Below are positions 7,409 to 15,529 of a stretch of 49,415 bases of DNA, piece after piece (within the stretch, counting starts at the first letter, position 1; every line of letters starts with the position of its first letter). The notes under the pieces are model-generated. The model worked only from the letters and a program-made list of their open reading frames with translations, was not told the origin of the DNA and made no database searches. Source of the stretch: Gammaproteobacteria bacterium (GTDB lineage Bacteria; Pseudomonadota; Gammaproteobacteria; JAADJB01); NCBI GenBank assembly GCA_013151035.1, contig JAADJB010000054.1, positions 1 through 49,415 of the forward strand, given 5' to 3'. The position numbers and the translations under genes were made by a program.

Positions 7409-8066
7409 TATTTAATTTTTGTAACCCATGATAGACATGCACCATCCACACTACAGCAATTACTGGTACCAAAAGATTAACTACAGGTGTCAGTGTTAAC
7501 AGGGTAATCATCAGCCCACCAATATAGGCACTGATTTTATTATTGCTCAATAGATTCTGTGCCTGCGGTTTACCCAGATGATATCCGGCAGCAGTAGTAA
7601 AAAATTCACGTCCGAGAAAATAGCTGTTTAACAGGATGGATAAAATAAAACCGATGCCAAAGAAATAAAGCGGCAGGATGAGTATATTAAGAAAGATAGC
7701 CCATGCGGTAAAACGCAGGTCATGTAACAGATCGGGCCAGAGGGCGGGTTTTTCCTTGCGCATACGCTCAGGATAAAAGGCTTGTTCAGTACGGTAGATG
7801 ATGTGCTCCTGAAATAGACCGGATATCAGCACAATAAGCGTGGGCAACATAAACCAGCCAGCAATCCCTAATACACCACCCAGCAGCCACTCAAGCAGGC
7901 TATTGATCCAGCTTGTTTCAATAGCCATGTAGTTAATACCGAGTGAGGTGAAACCATAAACCAACAGGCTGATAAAGCTGATTGCCAGGGCAATATTAAA
8001 CAGGGTGATCTTAATCAAGCTGGCTCGACTAAAACTACTGAGGGTCTTGATGACGGGGAAGATCAT
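7401..8066 (-). CDS. EI24 domain (CysZ-like) membrane protein
   Basis: A 221-residue membrane protein with about six hydrophobic segments. It has the EI24/CysZ layout, including the conserved turn YRTEQAFYPERM and the YFLGREFF segment after a long helix. CysZ proteins carry sulfate in some bacteria, but for this branch the substrate is unknown. The TAA stop (7401-7403) is part of a dispersed repeat, so the original end may have differed by a few residues. It is 9 bases downstream of dctM and is the last gene of the long - strand series. Confidence 0.75.
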   Translation of the reverse strand: MIFPVIKTLSSFSRASLIKITLFNIALAISFISLLVYGFTSLGINYMAIETSWINSLLEWLLGGVLGIAGWFMLPTLIVLISGLFQEHIIYRTEQAFYPERMRKEKPALWPDLLHDLRFTAWAIFLNILILPLYFFGIGFILSILLNSYFLGREFFTTAAGYHLGKPQAQNLLSNNKISAYIGGLMITLLTLTPVVNLLVPVIAVVWMVHVYHGLQKLNSA

Positions 8067-8075
8067 GGTGCCTCT

Positions 8076-9458
8076 CTATGGATAGATCACTTTGGGTAGC
8101 CAGGTGGCAAGGATTGGCCAGAAGGATAACATTGCCAACATGCTCAACTGTATCATGATAAAGGGGATGACTCCTTTATAAATCTGCTGGGTACTAACCT
8201 CAGGAGGAATCACGCCGCGCAGATAAAACAGGGCAAAGCCAAAGGGCGGTGTGAGAAAAGAGGTTTGCAGGTTGATGGCAATCATGATGCCGAGCCAGAC
8301 CGGGTCAATGCCCATGCTGAGTAATACCGGGCCGACGATGGGTACGACAACAAAGGTGATCTCGATAAAGTCGAGCACGAAGCCGAGTAGAAACATAATC
8401 AGCATAACAATAAACATGGCGCCGAATACACCACCGGGTAGATCAGTGAGTAGATCAGCGACCAGTTCATCGCCACCAAAACCACGAAACACCAGCGAGA
8501 ATACCGAGGCACCAATCAGGATGAGGAACACCATGCTGGTCACGCGGGTGGTTGTTCGCATGATATCAGTGAGGGTATTGTAGCTGAGTTGTTTGCGTGA
8601 CAGGGCAATGAGCAGTGCGCCGATGGCACCAACTGCTGCTGCCTCGGTGGGTGTCGCCATGCCGGTGAGGATAGAGCCGAGTACGGCAAGGATTAATAAC
8701 AGGGGTGGTAGTAACGCCTGACTAATCTGTTGCCACAGGGGCGAGTCATGGGTACTAAGTTCCTGTTTATGATCCGGCATATAGTCGGGTTTGATGTAGG
8801 CAACGGCAACCAGATAAATCAGATACAGTGCGACCAGTAATAGACCGGGGATCAAGGCACCGGCAAACAAGTCACCGACAGACAGGGTCTCGGGTGAGAA
8901 GATCCCCATATCCAGTTGTGCCTGTTGATAGGCCGATGACAAGACATCACCGAGTAATACCAGAATAATAGAGGGCGGAATAATCTGACCCAGGGTACCG
9001 GAGGCGCAGATTGTCCCTGCTGCCAGACTGGGGTTATAGCCATGACGTAACATGGTGGGCATGGATAACAGCCCCATGGTCACCACGGTTGCACCAACAA
9101 TGCCGGTGCTTGCGGCTAGTAACATACCGACGATGGTGACCGAGATACCCAGCCCGCCACGCATGCGCCCAAATAGAGCCGCCATAGAATCTAACAGGTT
9201 TTCTGCAACACGAGAGCGTTCTAGTGTGACACCCATAAAGACAAATAAGGGAACAGCAATCAAGGTCTGATTGGTCATAATGCCAAACAATCGGTTGGGC
9301 ATGGCGAGCAGGAATGCCGGGTCGAATAGATCCATAGCCAGACCTAACAGCGAGAACCAGAGCGCGGTACCGGCAAGGGTCAGGGCAACGGGGTAGCCTG
9401 CCAGAAGTACCAGACAGACGCAGAGGAACATCCATAGCGGCATAAGCTCTTCGATCAT
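8076..9458 (-). CDS. dctM: TRAP transporter large permease (DctM type)
   Basis: A 460-residue integral membrane protein with about a dozen membrane segments. It has DctM family features: GYPVALTLAGTALW at the N-terminus, then ASTGIVGATVVTMGLL, GQIIPPSIILVLLGD, MATPTEAAAVGAIGALL and LTPPFGFALFYLRG. It forms the ion-coupled permease with the small subunit DctQ, with which it overlaps by 4 bases. No gene for a DctP substrate-binding protein is next to it, so the substrate (usually a carboxylate) is unknown and the binding protein must be elsewhere. Confidence 0.93.
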   Translation of the reverse strand: MIEELMPLWMFLCVCLVLLAGYPVALTLAGTALWFSLLGLAMDLFDPAFLLAMPNRLFGIMTNQTLIAVPLFVFMGVTLERSRVAENLLDSMAALFGRMRGGLGISVTIVGMLLAASTGIVGATVVTMGLLSMPTMLRHGYNPSLAAGTICASGTLGQIIPPSIILVLLGDVLSSAYQQAQLDMGIFSPETLSVGDLFAGALIPGLLLVALYLIYLVAVAYIKPDYMPDHKQELSTHDSPLWQQISQALLPPLLLILAVLGSILTGMATPTEAAAVGAIGALLIALSRKQLSYNTLTDIMRTTTRVTSMVFLILIGASVFSLVFRGFGGDELVADLLTDLPGGVFGAMFIVMLIMFLLGFVLDFIEITFVVVPIVGPVLLSMGIDPVWLGIMIAINLQTSFLTPPFGFALFYLRGVIPPEVSTQQIYKGVIPFIMIQLSMLAMLSFWPILATWLPKVIYP

Positions 9459-9988
9459 GAGTGGCGACTCTTTGCTTCGATATGGGAACGATGTTCTGTA
9501 ATGGTGACAATCGCCCGTAGGGCCTGGGCGGTGCCTTGAATAATCATCAAGACCGCCATGACCGGGATCGCCGTCTTGAGCAGAAAGACACCGGGTAGAC
9601 CACCCGCTTCACGCGAGCCTTCATATAAAGACCAGGAGTCTATGACATAACCCAGGCTACTCCATAAGATGAAGCCACAGACTGGAAATAATAAAAACAG
9701 GGTGCCGAGCAGATTGACCCAGGCCTTTTTGTGAGCAGGCCAGGGGGCATAAAACACATCAACTCGAACATGCTCATCGTGCTTCAGGGTATAGGCCGCC
9801 GCTAGTAGAAATAGACTGGCGTGTAAATAAGTAACGGATTCCTGCATCGCAATCCAGCCGATATTAAAGGCATAACGCAGGATTACGACCGTCACGGTGA
9901 CAATTACCATGGCGAGGCTAAACCAGGAAACCAGTCGTCCAGTGTATTCGGCAATTTGATCCAGCTGGCTGGCGAGATTTTTCAGCAC
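9455..9988 (-). CDS. dctQ: TRAP transporter small permease (DctQ type)
   Basis: A 177-residue protein with four membrane segments, the usual size of DctQ. The family signature region is present: RYAFNIGWIAMQESVTYLHA, and later DEHVRVDVFY. It pairs with DctM (4-base overlap) and is 5 bases downstream of thrB, an unusual partner that suggests simple operon packing rather than a shared pathway. It would need a periplasmic DctP, which is not in the window. Confidence 0.9.
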   Translation of the reverse strand: MLKNLASQLDQIAEYTGRLVSWFSLAMVIVTVTVVILRYAFNIGWIAMQESVTYLHASLFLLAAAYTLKHDEHVRVDVFYAPWPAHKKAWVNLLGTLFLLFPVCGFILWSSLGYVIDSWSLYEGSREAGGLPGVFLLKTAIPVMAVLMIIQGTAQALRAIVTITEHRSHIEAKSRHS

Positions 9989-9993
9989 AAGGG

Positions 9994-10932
9994 TTATGCT
10001 AGATTAGTGGGTTGCTGAATATGACCCAGCAGAATATTTTTATAGACCTGAGGGTCTTTGGTGTGGGTCATCTCGCCTTCGCGTGGAAAGTGATAGTCCT
10101 GTAGACGGGACAACCAGAAACGTAAGGCGGCTGCGCGCAGTAGCATCGGCCATGCTGCATTTTCTTCATTAAGGAAGGTGCGCTGTTGAGCATAGGCATG
10201 TAACATTGCCTGACTGCGTTGAGTATCTAGAGATCCATTATCCTGGGTACACCAGTCATTCACCGTTATGGCAAGGTCATATAACAGGGTGCCACTACAG
10301 GCATAGTAAAAATCAATAATGCCCGTCAGGTGATCACCTTCCCATAGGGCATTATCACGAAAAAGATCGGCATGAATGACCCCATGTGGCAGTGAGGTAA
10401 AATTATGTTGGGACTGCGCTTCTATCTCATGCTGAATCAGTTCGGCATCGGCGGTATCCAGTTTGGGTAACAGGCGTGTGCAGGTGCTTGACCACCATGC
10501 CGCGCCACGCGGGTTATCACGTTGTGGAACAAATGATTGTCCAACCGTATGCAGGTGGCCGAGTGCTGCGCCAAGAGCTGCGCATTGTTCGGTGTTGGCA
10601 TGGGTAACGCTGGCACCGCGTAGACGTTGAACCAGAGCCGCTGGTTTTCTCTTGAGTTCACGCAGATATTGGCCGGCATTATCGGCGATAGGGTGAGCAC
10701 TGGGCACACCATGCTCTGCCAGATGTGCCATCAGATCCAGAAAATAGGGCATCTCCTCGGCACTATGTTCCTCGAACAGGGTGAGGACATAGCGGTCGCT
10801 ATTGGTGCTGACAAAATAATTAGTATTCTCGATACCATCACTAATACCGGTGTATTCCACCAGTTCTCCAGCGGGATAGGTATCCAGGAATTCAATTAAT
10901 TCATCTTGGTTGATGGTGGTATAAACAGACAT
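9994..10932 (-). CDS. thrB: Homoserine kinase (APH-fold type)
   Basis: A 312-residue protein of the aminoglycoside-phosphotransferase fold, matching ThrB type II. The start is MSVYTTINQDEL, the nucleotide region has GIENTNYFV, the catalytic loop is HADLFRDN and the metal-binding motif is IIDFYYAC. It phosphorylates homoserine in threonine synthesis. In pseudomonads DUF2782 and thrB sit next to polA. Here DUF2782-thrB keep together (6-base gap), but polA is about 5.6 kb away. Confidence 0.92.
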   Translation of the reverse strand: MSVYTTINQDELIEFLDTYPAGELVEYTGISDGIENTNYFVSTNSDRYVLTLFEEHSAEEMPYFLDLMAHLAEHGVPSAHPIADNAGQYLRELKRKPAALVQRLRGASVTHANTEQCAALGAALGHLHTVGQSFVPQRDNPRGAAWWSSTCTRLLPKLDTADAELIQHEIEAQSQHNFTSLPHGVIHADLFRDNALWEGDHLTGIIDFYYACSGTLLYDLAITVNDWCTQDNGSLDTQRSQAMLHAYAQQRTFLNEENAAWPMLLRAAALRFWLSRLQDYHFPREGEMTHTKDPQVYKNILLGHIQQPTNLA

Positions 10933-10938
10933 GAGAAC

Positions 10939-11271
10939 CTACCAGCTAAAGATAATCCACTTTGGAATCATGAGCTCGGGATCCAGATCATTGCGTCTTG
11001 CATCCAGGTTACCATCACCGTTACTATCGACCAGGTAATAAGGGTAGCCCTTATTTGGTGTGATCTTGATCATGTAGATCTGACCATTAATACGGTACTC
11101 CTCGATGAGCTGTTCCTTTTTACGAATAATGGTCACCTCGGGGTTAATCGCACTAGCCTCTTCCTCTGTGAGCATGGGGGGTGGAATGGCAGGTTCCGGG
11201 CTCATAACCACATCTGCGATAAGTGGTAAGGGATTGAGGAGTAAAGCTGTGATCAGGAGTCTGTTGCGCAT
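10939..11271 (-). CDS. DUF2782 family periplasmic protein
   Basis: A 110-residue protein with a Sec signal peptide (MRNRLLITALLLNPLPLIAD). The DUF2782 core follows: EVTIIRKKEQLIEEYRINGQ, then KGYPYYLVDSNGDGN. The frame is open further upstream, but ATG 11271 is chosen because AAGG lies 8 bases before it and it begins the signal peptide. The family is found next to thrB or polA in gammaproteobacteria and has no known function. It sits 10 bases after the LOG gene and 6 bases before thrB. Confidence 0.85.
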   Translation of the reverse strand: MRNRLLITALLLNPLPLIADVVMSPEPAIPPPMLTEEEASAINPEVTIIRKKEQLIEEYRINGQIYMIKITPNKGYPYYLVDSNGDGNLDARRNDLDPELMIPKWIIFSW

Positions 11272-11281
11272 AATATAGGCC

Positions 11282-12010
11282 TTATAATTCCAGCAGGATT
11301 TCCTGCTCACGGGTCGATGGCTCGAAGTCACGTTGTTCGTAATGTTTGAAGATGGCATCCACAATCTCTTGTGGGTCATCAATAATCTGGATGAGATCCA
11401 GATCCTTGGCTGAGATCGTGCCCTCGGTTACCAGGGTATTCTTAAACCAGTTGATCAGCCCTTCCCAGAAGGGTGAATGTACTAGAATAATTGGAATACG
11501 ACGGCTTTTGTTGGTCTGAATCAGGGTCAGTATCTCGGCAAATTCATCGAGGGTACCAAAGCCACCGGGTAGTACAACATAGGCAGAGGCGTATTTTACA
11601 AACATGACCTTGCGTGAAAAGAAGTGACGGAAATTCAGCGAGACATCCTGATAAGGGTTGCTGCTCTGTTCCTTCGGGATCTGGATGTTTAGACCGATGC
11701 TGGCTGACTTGCCTTGATAGGCACCCTTGTTGGCGGCCTCCATGATGCCCGGCCCACCACCACTGACCACCGAGAAACCCGAGTTGGAGATGAGTTCGGC
11801 GATCTCCTCGGCGAGTTTGTAATAGGGGTGATCCTTCGGGGTGCGGGCGGAACCAAAGATGCTGACCGAGGGCTTGATCTGTGACAAGCGTTCAAAGCCC
11901 TCAACAAACTCCGCCATAATCTGGAATATTTTCCAGGATTCCCGTGACAGAGTGCTGTCATTGATAGGCTCCAGGGTATGCATAATGGATCTTTTGTGTT
12001 CATCAGTCAT
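11282..12010 (-). CDS. LOG family (TIGR00730) Rossmann-fold protein
   Basis: A 242-residue protein with the two LOG signatures GGGPGIMEAA and PGGFGTLDE, plus SIFGSART at the first strand. LOG proteins cleave ribose 5-phosphate from nucleoside monophosphates; plant and some bacterial members release cytokinins, while others act on AMP or related compounds. Length fits the longer bacterial type. It is in the middle of the - strand series, 41 bases after the DUF971/MoaD-like gene and 10 bases before DUF2782. Confidence 0.88.
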   Translation of the reverse strand: MTDEHKRSIMHTLEPINDSTLSRESWKIFQIMAEFVEGFERLSQIKPSVSIFGSARTPKDHPYYKLAEEIAELISNSGFSVVSGGGPGIMEAANKGAYQGKSASIGLNIQIPKEQSSNPYQDVSLNFRHFFSRKVMFVKYASAYVVLPGGFGTLDEFAEILTLIQTNKSRRIPIILVHSPFWEGLINWFKNTLVTEGTISAKDLDLIQIIDDPQEIVDAIFKHYEQRDFEPSTREQEILLEL

Positions 12011-12051
12011 AGTTCTATTGTAGAGCTTTCAGTGGGTAGGTGGTAGCGGAA

Positions 12052-12693
12052 TTATAGGGCTTCTTTCTGGCTACCTTTGGGGACGGGCACAATGGCAATC
12101 TCATCCCCATTCTCCAGGCGGGTGAATAATTCAGCAAAGTGTTTGTTGACGGTAATCTGTACCGCGTTATCGGCAAAAGGTTGTTCCCAGTCCCCACCGC
12201 GTTTGCGTAACAGGGCGAGTAGTTCACCGGCCGTCGCCTGCTCTGGTTTTAGCTCAATATCCTCTTCTTCTTTACGCGTGACCTTGATCAAAAGGCGCAT
12301 AAAATACAGTACCTTGATCTGTATCTTTGTGTCTTCATTTACACTGATAGTACGAGTCAGGCCATATTTTTCCAGTGCAGCCAGATAGGTCGCCCAGTTT
12401 ACTTCATAATTAAGCGCGAGCTCATACAGGCTACCCCAGGAAAAACCACTGGAGTCATAACCATCATCAAAGTAGATGCGCAGGGCATAGTTGCCTTGCA
12501 TCTCAATCTTCTCGATATTGACATCAACCTTATTGGCAACCGGCATCTCGTTGGTGACGACCTCGGCTGATTTGCCCTGGGTGCGTAGATATTCACAGGG
12601 TAGTTTGAAGTTTTCACCCGACTCATAGGTCAGTTCCAGTAATCGGGATTTTTGATGGAGCTTGATCTCCGTAGGCATTGCTGCTTTAGACAT
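12052..12693 (-). CDS. DUF971 / MoaD-ThiS-like fusion protein
   Basis: Residues 1-112 match DUF971, the N-terminal-like domain of gamma-butyrobetaine hydroxylase: PTEIKLHQKSRLLELTY, a Cys at 33, and a YALRIYFDDGYDSSGFSWG stretch. Residues 122-213 look like a ubiquitin-fold sulfur carrier of the MoaD/ThiS type, with IQIKVLYFMRLL, AGELLALLRKR and ENGDEIAIVPVPKGS. True carriers end in Gly-Gly, but here that position is G207-S208 followed by five residues, so normal adenylation and thiocarboxylation look impossible. It shares one base with yajD and follows a DsrE-like gene. The domain split is a by-eye reading; function unknown. Confidence 0.7.
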   Translation of the reverse strand: MSKAAMPTEIKLHQKSRLLELTYESGENFKLPCEYLRTQGKSAEVVTNEMPVANKVDVNIEKIEMQGNYALRIYFDDGYDSSGFSWGSLYELALNYEVNWATYLAALEKYGLTRTISVNEDTKIQIKVLYFMRLLIKVTRKEEEDIELKPEQATAGELLALLRKRGGDWEQPFADNAVQITVNKHFAELFTRLENGDEIAIVPVPKGSQKEAL

Positions 12694-13076
12694 TATTCAT
12701 TCTCTTTCTTGTTGAGCAGGTTGGCGAGATCTGCAAACGGATTTTGAGTGGCACCAGTGATTTTTTTCTCGCCCAGATTCCTATCCCCGGAGGCCTGATG
12801 ATCGAGCATGCGGGAGTGTTCATTGTCATGGCAATAGAGGCACAAAAGCTCCCAGTTACTACCATCCTCCGGATTGTTGGAGTGGTTATGGTCACGATGA
12901 TGCACAGTCAGTTCGCGTGCATTGGCGCGAGTGAACTCGCGCGAACAGCGACCACAGACCCAGGGATACATTCCCATCGCCTTTTCACGGTAGCCCTTGT
13001 TGCGTTCATCACGGTGCTGGTGACTATCCGCCACCATCTGATCGAGTTTGCTTGAGCTTGTCTTGTCGTTTGCCAT
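12693..13076 (-). CDS. yajD: YajD family HNH nuclease-like protein
   Basis: A 127-residue protein with two CxxC pairs (CGRC near 41 and CLYC near 78) around LTVHHRDHNHSNNPEDG and NWELLC. This is the zinc-stabilised HNH fold of YajD. E. coli YajD has the same size, and its substrate is unknown. The one-base overlap with the DUF971/MoaD-like gene and the 12-base gap after the DsrE-like gene mark these three as one operon. Confidence 0.9.
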   Translation of the reverse strand: MANDKTSSSKLDQMVADSHQHRDERNKGYREKAMGMYPWVCGRCSREFTRANARELTVHHRDHNHSNNPEDGSNWELLCLYCHDNEHSRMLDHQASGDRNLGEKKITGATQNPFADLANLLNKKENE

Positions 13077-13088
13077 AGTTACAGATTC

Positions 13089-13463
13089 TTAATAGCAGAA
13101 TACAACTACATCATCCTGCATACCCATGGTGGCATAACCGGCAGCACCCATTGGTCCGTCCAGCTCGGGGATGCAATCCTCCAGCTCAATATTGTGCATT
13201 TCCAGTGACGAGGGGCAGACATACATTTTGACATCGCATTCCTTGGCAATCTGTATCGCCTCATAGACACTAGGGCCACCCTCACGACTAAAGATCGTTT
13301 CTGCGACACCTTTTTTTAACAGGCGAGTGCCTTCCATAGTAAAGAGTATCGTGACCTCATCTGAATCCAGTGCGATAGCCGTCATTGCCTGATTAAACGG
13401 GGTTTCCAGGCGGGTTGGGGTGTCCGGGCCGCTGGTCAGCATAATTAACATCTTCTTGCCCAT
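13089..13463 (-). CDS. DsrE-like family protein
   Basis: A 124-residue protein of the DsrE/DsrF-like fold: MLIMLTSGPD at the first strand, then EVTILFTMEGTRLL, and C76-DVKMYVC83 followed by SSLEMHNI. The Cys after the third strand (C83) is at the place of the sulfur-carrying cysteine in DsrE/TusD relatives. C97 and C123 are extra. Members take part in sulfur transfer or are annotated as predicted peroxiredoxins. It is the first gene of the - strand operon; GGAGAAC lies just before its ATG. The upstream 300 bases hold two repeat hairpins. Confidence 0.8.
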   Translation of the reverse strand: MGKKMLIMLTSGPDTPTRLETPFNQAMTAIALDSDEVTILFTMEGTRLLKKGVAETIFSREGGPSVYEAIQIAKECDVKMYVCPSSLEMHNIELEDCIPELDGPMGAAGYATMGMQDDVVVFCY

Positions 13464-13540
13464 GTTGTTCTCCTGTGTGTGGTGCTTGAGTTATGGGATG
13501 GATTCTATCAAGGAATGAGGGGCAAGTCTTGTATGCATGT

Positions 13541-13608
13541 ATTCCCGCGCAAGAGCGCAGGGAATGAGAAACTAAATTGTAGGTTGGGTTAGTGAAGCGT
13601 AACCCAAC
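13541..13608. repeat. Two REP-like hairpins in the dsrE upstream region
   Basis: ATTCCC (13541-13546) pairs with GGGAAT (13560-13565), and GTTGGGTT (13583-13590) pairs with AACCCAAC (13601-13608). The second belongs to the widespread TAGGTTGGGTTA...AACCCAAC type. Between 13464 and 13740 I see no gene; these hairpins and probably the promoter of the dsrE-like operon are what it holds. Confidence 0.5.
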
Positions 13609-13740
13609 GAGATTTATTTTGGTTGCCAACAGGTTACTGAAGATATTGCTTATCCGTCTGAGTAGAGAGGTTTTTTGTTATTTTCCATAAATTTATCGAA
13701 GATGGGTGTGCGTCCTGTGGGCTTGAGGATACGGTTAATC

Positions 13741-13971
13741 TCCAGGATGCAGGCCCTACTGGGTCAGGTGTTTACTTATTCACCCGGCTCTCATACACTG
13801 TCAATCATTGCCAAGGCATCTGATAGTAGTGCCTAGATGACACCGTTTAACCTGGATATAATCAGCTTCAATGATATTGCGCCTGTACCTGTCCCGTCTG
13901 CTGTATGGTTATTTGTCTTAGGGCTATTGGGCTTATTAACATATATGCGGCGCGCACCCTCTGCGTCGTGA
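13741..13971 (+). pseudogene. Broken PEP-CTERM-type protein, C-terminal remnant
   Basis: One frame reads FTYSPGSHTLSIIAKASD, then SSA, an amber TAG (13834-13836), then TPFNLDIISFNDIAP and the sorting tail VPVPSAVWLFVLGLLG ending in MRR. The tail has the VPxPxAxWL motif, hydrophobic helix and basic end of exosortase-sorted proteins. The TAG sits where TGG (Trp) would read through. No signal peptide or intact N-terminus is seen. Its last 36 bases overlap, tail to tail, the end of the intact PEP-CTERM gene on the other strand. Confidence 0.65.
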
Positions 13972-14559
13972 TAAACCAAACAGTGTTATCAGGCCACTAC
14001 CCAATAACCAGACGGCACCCGGTACTGGCACAGTAGAAACCAGCTGCACATCATCAAGCATCATACCTAGATTATCTACCCCCTGATGGGTGAAAGTAAT
14101 GCCTGTCGATGTTGGGCTGTTCACCGTGATAATAAAGGAAAAAAGCTCGTACGGGTCAAATCCATTTTTTGAAATTTGTGTGCTAAATAAACTGCTCATG
14201 GAGACATCAACTACATCCAGGCTTGAATTACGCTGATTCCCTGAAAGTGCAAAAGAAAGTTCGTAAGTGCCTGGAGACAAGTTGAATGTCTGCTTAGTGG
14301 AAAAGGTGCCTGCCTGGTTTGATGAGCCATCCAGGTCAACACAACGTCCCGTGTTGCCAACACAGGATAGACTATAACTACCTTGATTAATAAGATCGAC
14401 TGATCCGCTGGTGATGTCCCAGTTATTGAAGGAGCTATAGTTTAAACCATAACCAGATTCACCTTCGAAGCCATCACTGAATATCACAGTTGCTGAAAAA
14501 CTGCTGGTTGAGACCATACATAGTAGTGTGCCGAATAGTCTTAAAAAATATTTGTTCAT
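13936..14559 (-). CDS. PEP-CTERM-type exported protein
   Basis: A 207-residue protein. Residues 1-23 are a signal peptide ending SSFSA. The mature part is Ser/Asn/Gly-rich and probably all beta, starting with VIFSDGFEGESGYGLN and with a CVGNTGRC disulfide candidate near 66-73. It looks like a lectin- or DUF642-like jelly roll. The tail VPVPGAVWLLGSGLITLFG plus SRRR is a PEP-CTERM/exosortase signal. The last residues (GCAPHIC) come from DNA that also encodes the end of the opposing remnant, so the exact end may be altered. GGAGAAAG lies 4 bases before ATG. No exosortase gene is in the window. Confidence 0.8.
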   Translation of the reverse strand: MNKYFLRLFGTLLCMVSTSSFSATVIFSDGFEGESGYGLNYSSFNNWDITSGSVDLINQGSYSLSCVGNTGRCVDLDGSSNQAGTFSTKQTFNLSPGTYELSFALSGNQRNSSLDVVDVSMSSLFSTQISKNGFDPYELFSFIITVNSPTSTGITFTHQGVDNLGMMLDDVQLVSTVPVPGAVWLLGSGLITLFGLSRRRGCAPHIC

Positions 14560-14793
14560 TATCTTTCTCCAAAGATTCTATCAATAGACTTTTATTGCAA
14601 ATTTTTAAATGCATTACAATGTAGAATAAGCAATTTATATGCCATGATCGTATCTTGTTGTTATTAGTAGGATTGCAAAATCCCTTGAGGTTAAGCAGGA
14701 AAGAAGTGTAAAAAAAATCGACATTGTAAGGCGATGTTTATGACTTTCCTGTCAGATCTGAGTTGTTCGGGATAAGGCTATAATTTGCACTAA

Positions 14794-15505
14794 TATCCTG
14801 TAACAGACATCATCAGCAGCGCGATAATTAAAAAAACAAGGTGTATTGAGTCCTTTCTGTCGGCCAATGAGGCACTGACCGAGATCTCCATTCCGGAAAA
14901 TATACGCCTGGAATTAAATGTCGATGGGGTTGTGTATATCGCGGGTGATATACCGGTTGCCTCCTTATCCCTGCACAGTGACACAGACATAACATTTGGT
15001 GCATTATATCCCTTGATGCACTTTATTCTGATCATACACAAATCAATACATGCCACCAGTATTTTAGGTGTTAGCACATCAGATGTTACTATCACGGCTA
15101 CAACTATTGTTCTTGAAGCCGCACAATCGATTGATCTAACGGGTGTCTCTTTTGATGACGGGTAGTATTATTATTGTAGGAGGCGAGAGTGGGGGGTGCT
15201 GTAGGAAATGGGGGTGCAGGCTCTATAACTATAGGATCTGGAGGGTCAATTGAAGTTGGTACTGTAACCCCTGTTTTGAATGTAACCCTTGGATCACCTA
15301 CCCCTTATATTATAAGCAATACTCCCATCTTGAATGGCTCCACCATTACAGTGCCACAGGACACCCCCTATATTGGGATGCTAATGATGGTTTGATGATA
15401 CAACGTCGCCTTACCGGTGCAAGTGCTGTGACCGCTGGCATACAATTACCCATTGATGTTGGTGGGGCGGGTCTCAATGGTGCGCGCGCCAATGGCTTGA
15501 GCTGA
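14794..15505 (+). pseudogene. Fragments of a large surface adhesin-like protein
   Basis: Three reading-frame pieces follow one another. One has LSANEALTEISIPENI and DIPVASLSLHSDTDITFG, then VTITATTIVLEAAQSIDL. The second is Gly/Ser-rich with GNGGAGSITIGSGGSIEVG. The third has LYWDANDGLMIQRRL and TGASAVTAGIQLP, resembling a C-terminal dockerin-like or calcium-binding segment. The style is that of filamentous haemagglutinin-like beta-helix proteins. Stops and frame changes near 15163, 15345-15395 and missing ends indicate decay. Family assignment is tentative. The 14560-14793 stretch before it shows nothing I can call except the promoter region of the PEP-CTERM gene. Confidence 0.45.
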
Positions 15506-15529
15506 TTTAATGAGCAAATAGAGTGCCGT

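Noticed and set aside
7099-7415. Open frames on both strands in the spmA-EI24 gap
   Set aside because: They are translations of the GTAGGGTGCG repeats and of the spmA start region.
11272-11382. Upstream extension of the DUF2782 gene
   Set aside because: The extra residues overlap the LOG gene, are unlike a coding N-terminus, and would hide the signal peptide starting at 11271.
14790-15095. Minus-strand open frame opposite the adhesin fragments
   Set aside because: The opposite strand carries recognisable surface-protein style residues, and no ribosome site or similarity supports the minus frame.
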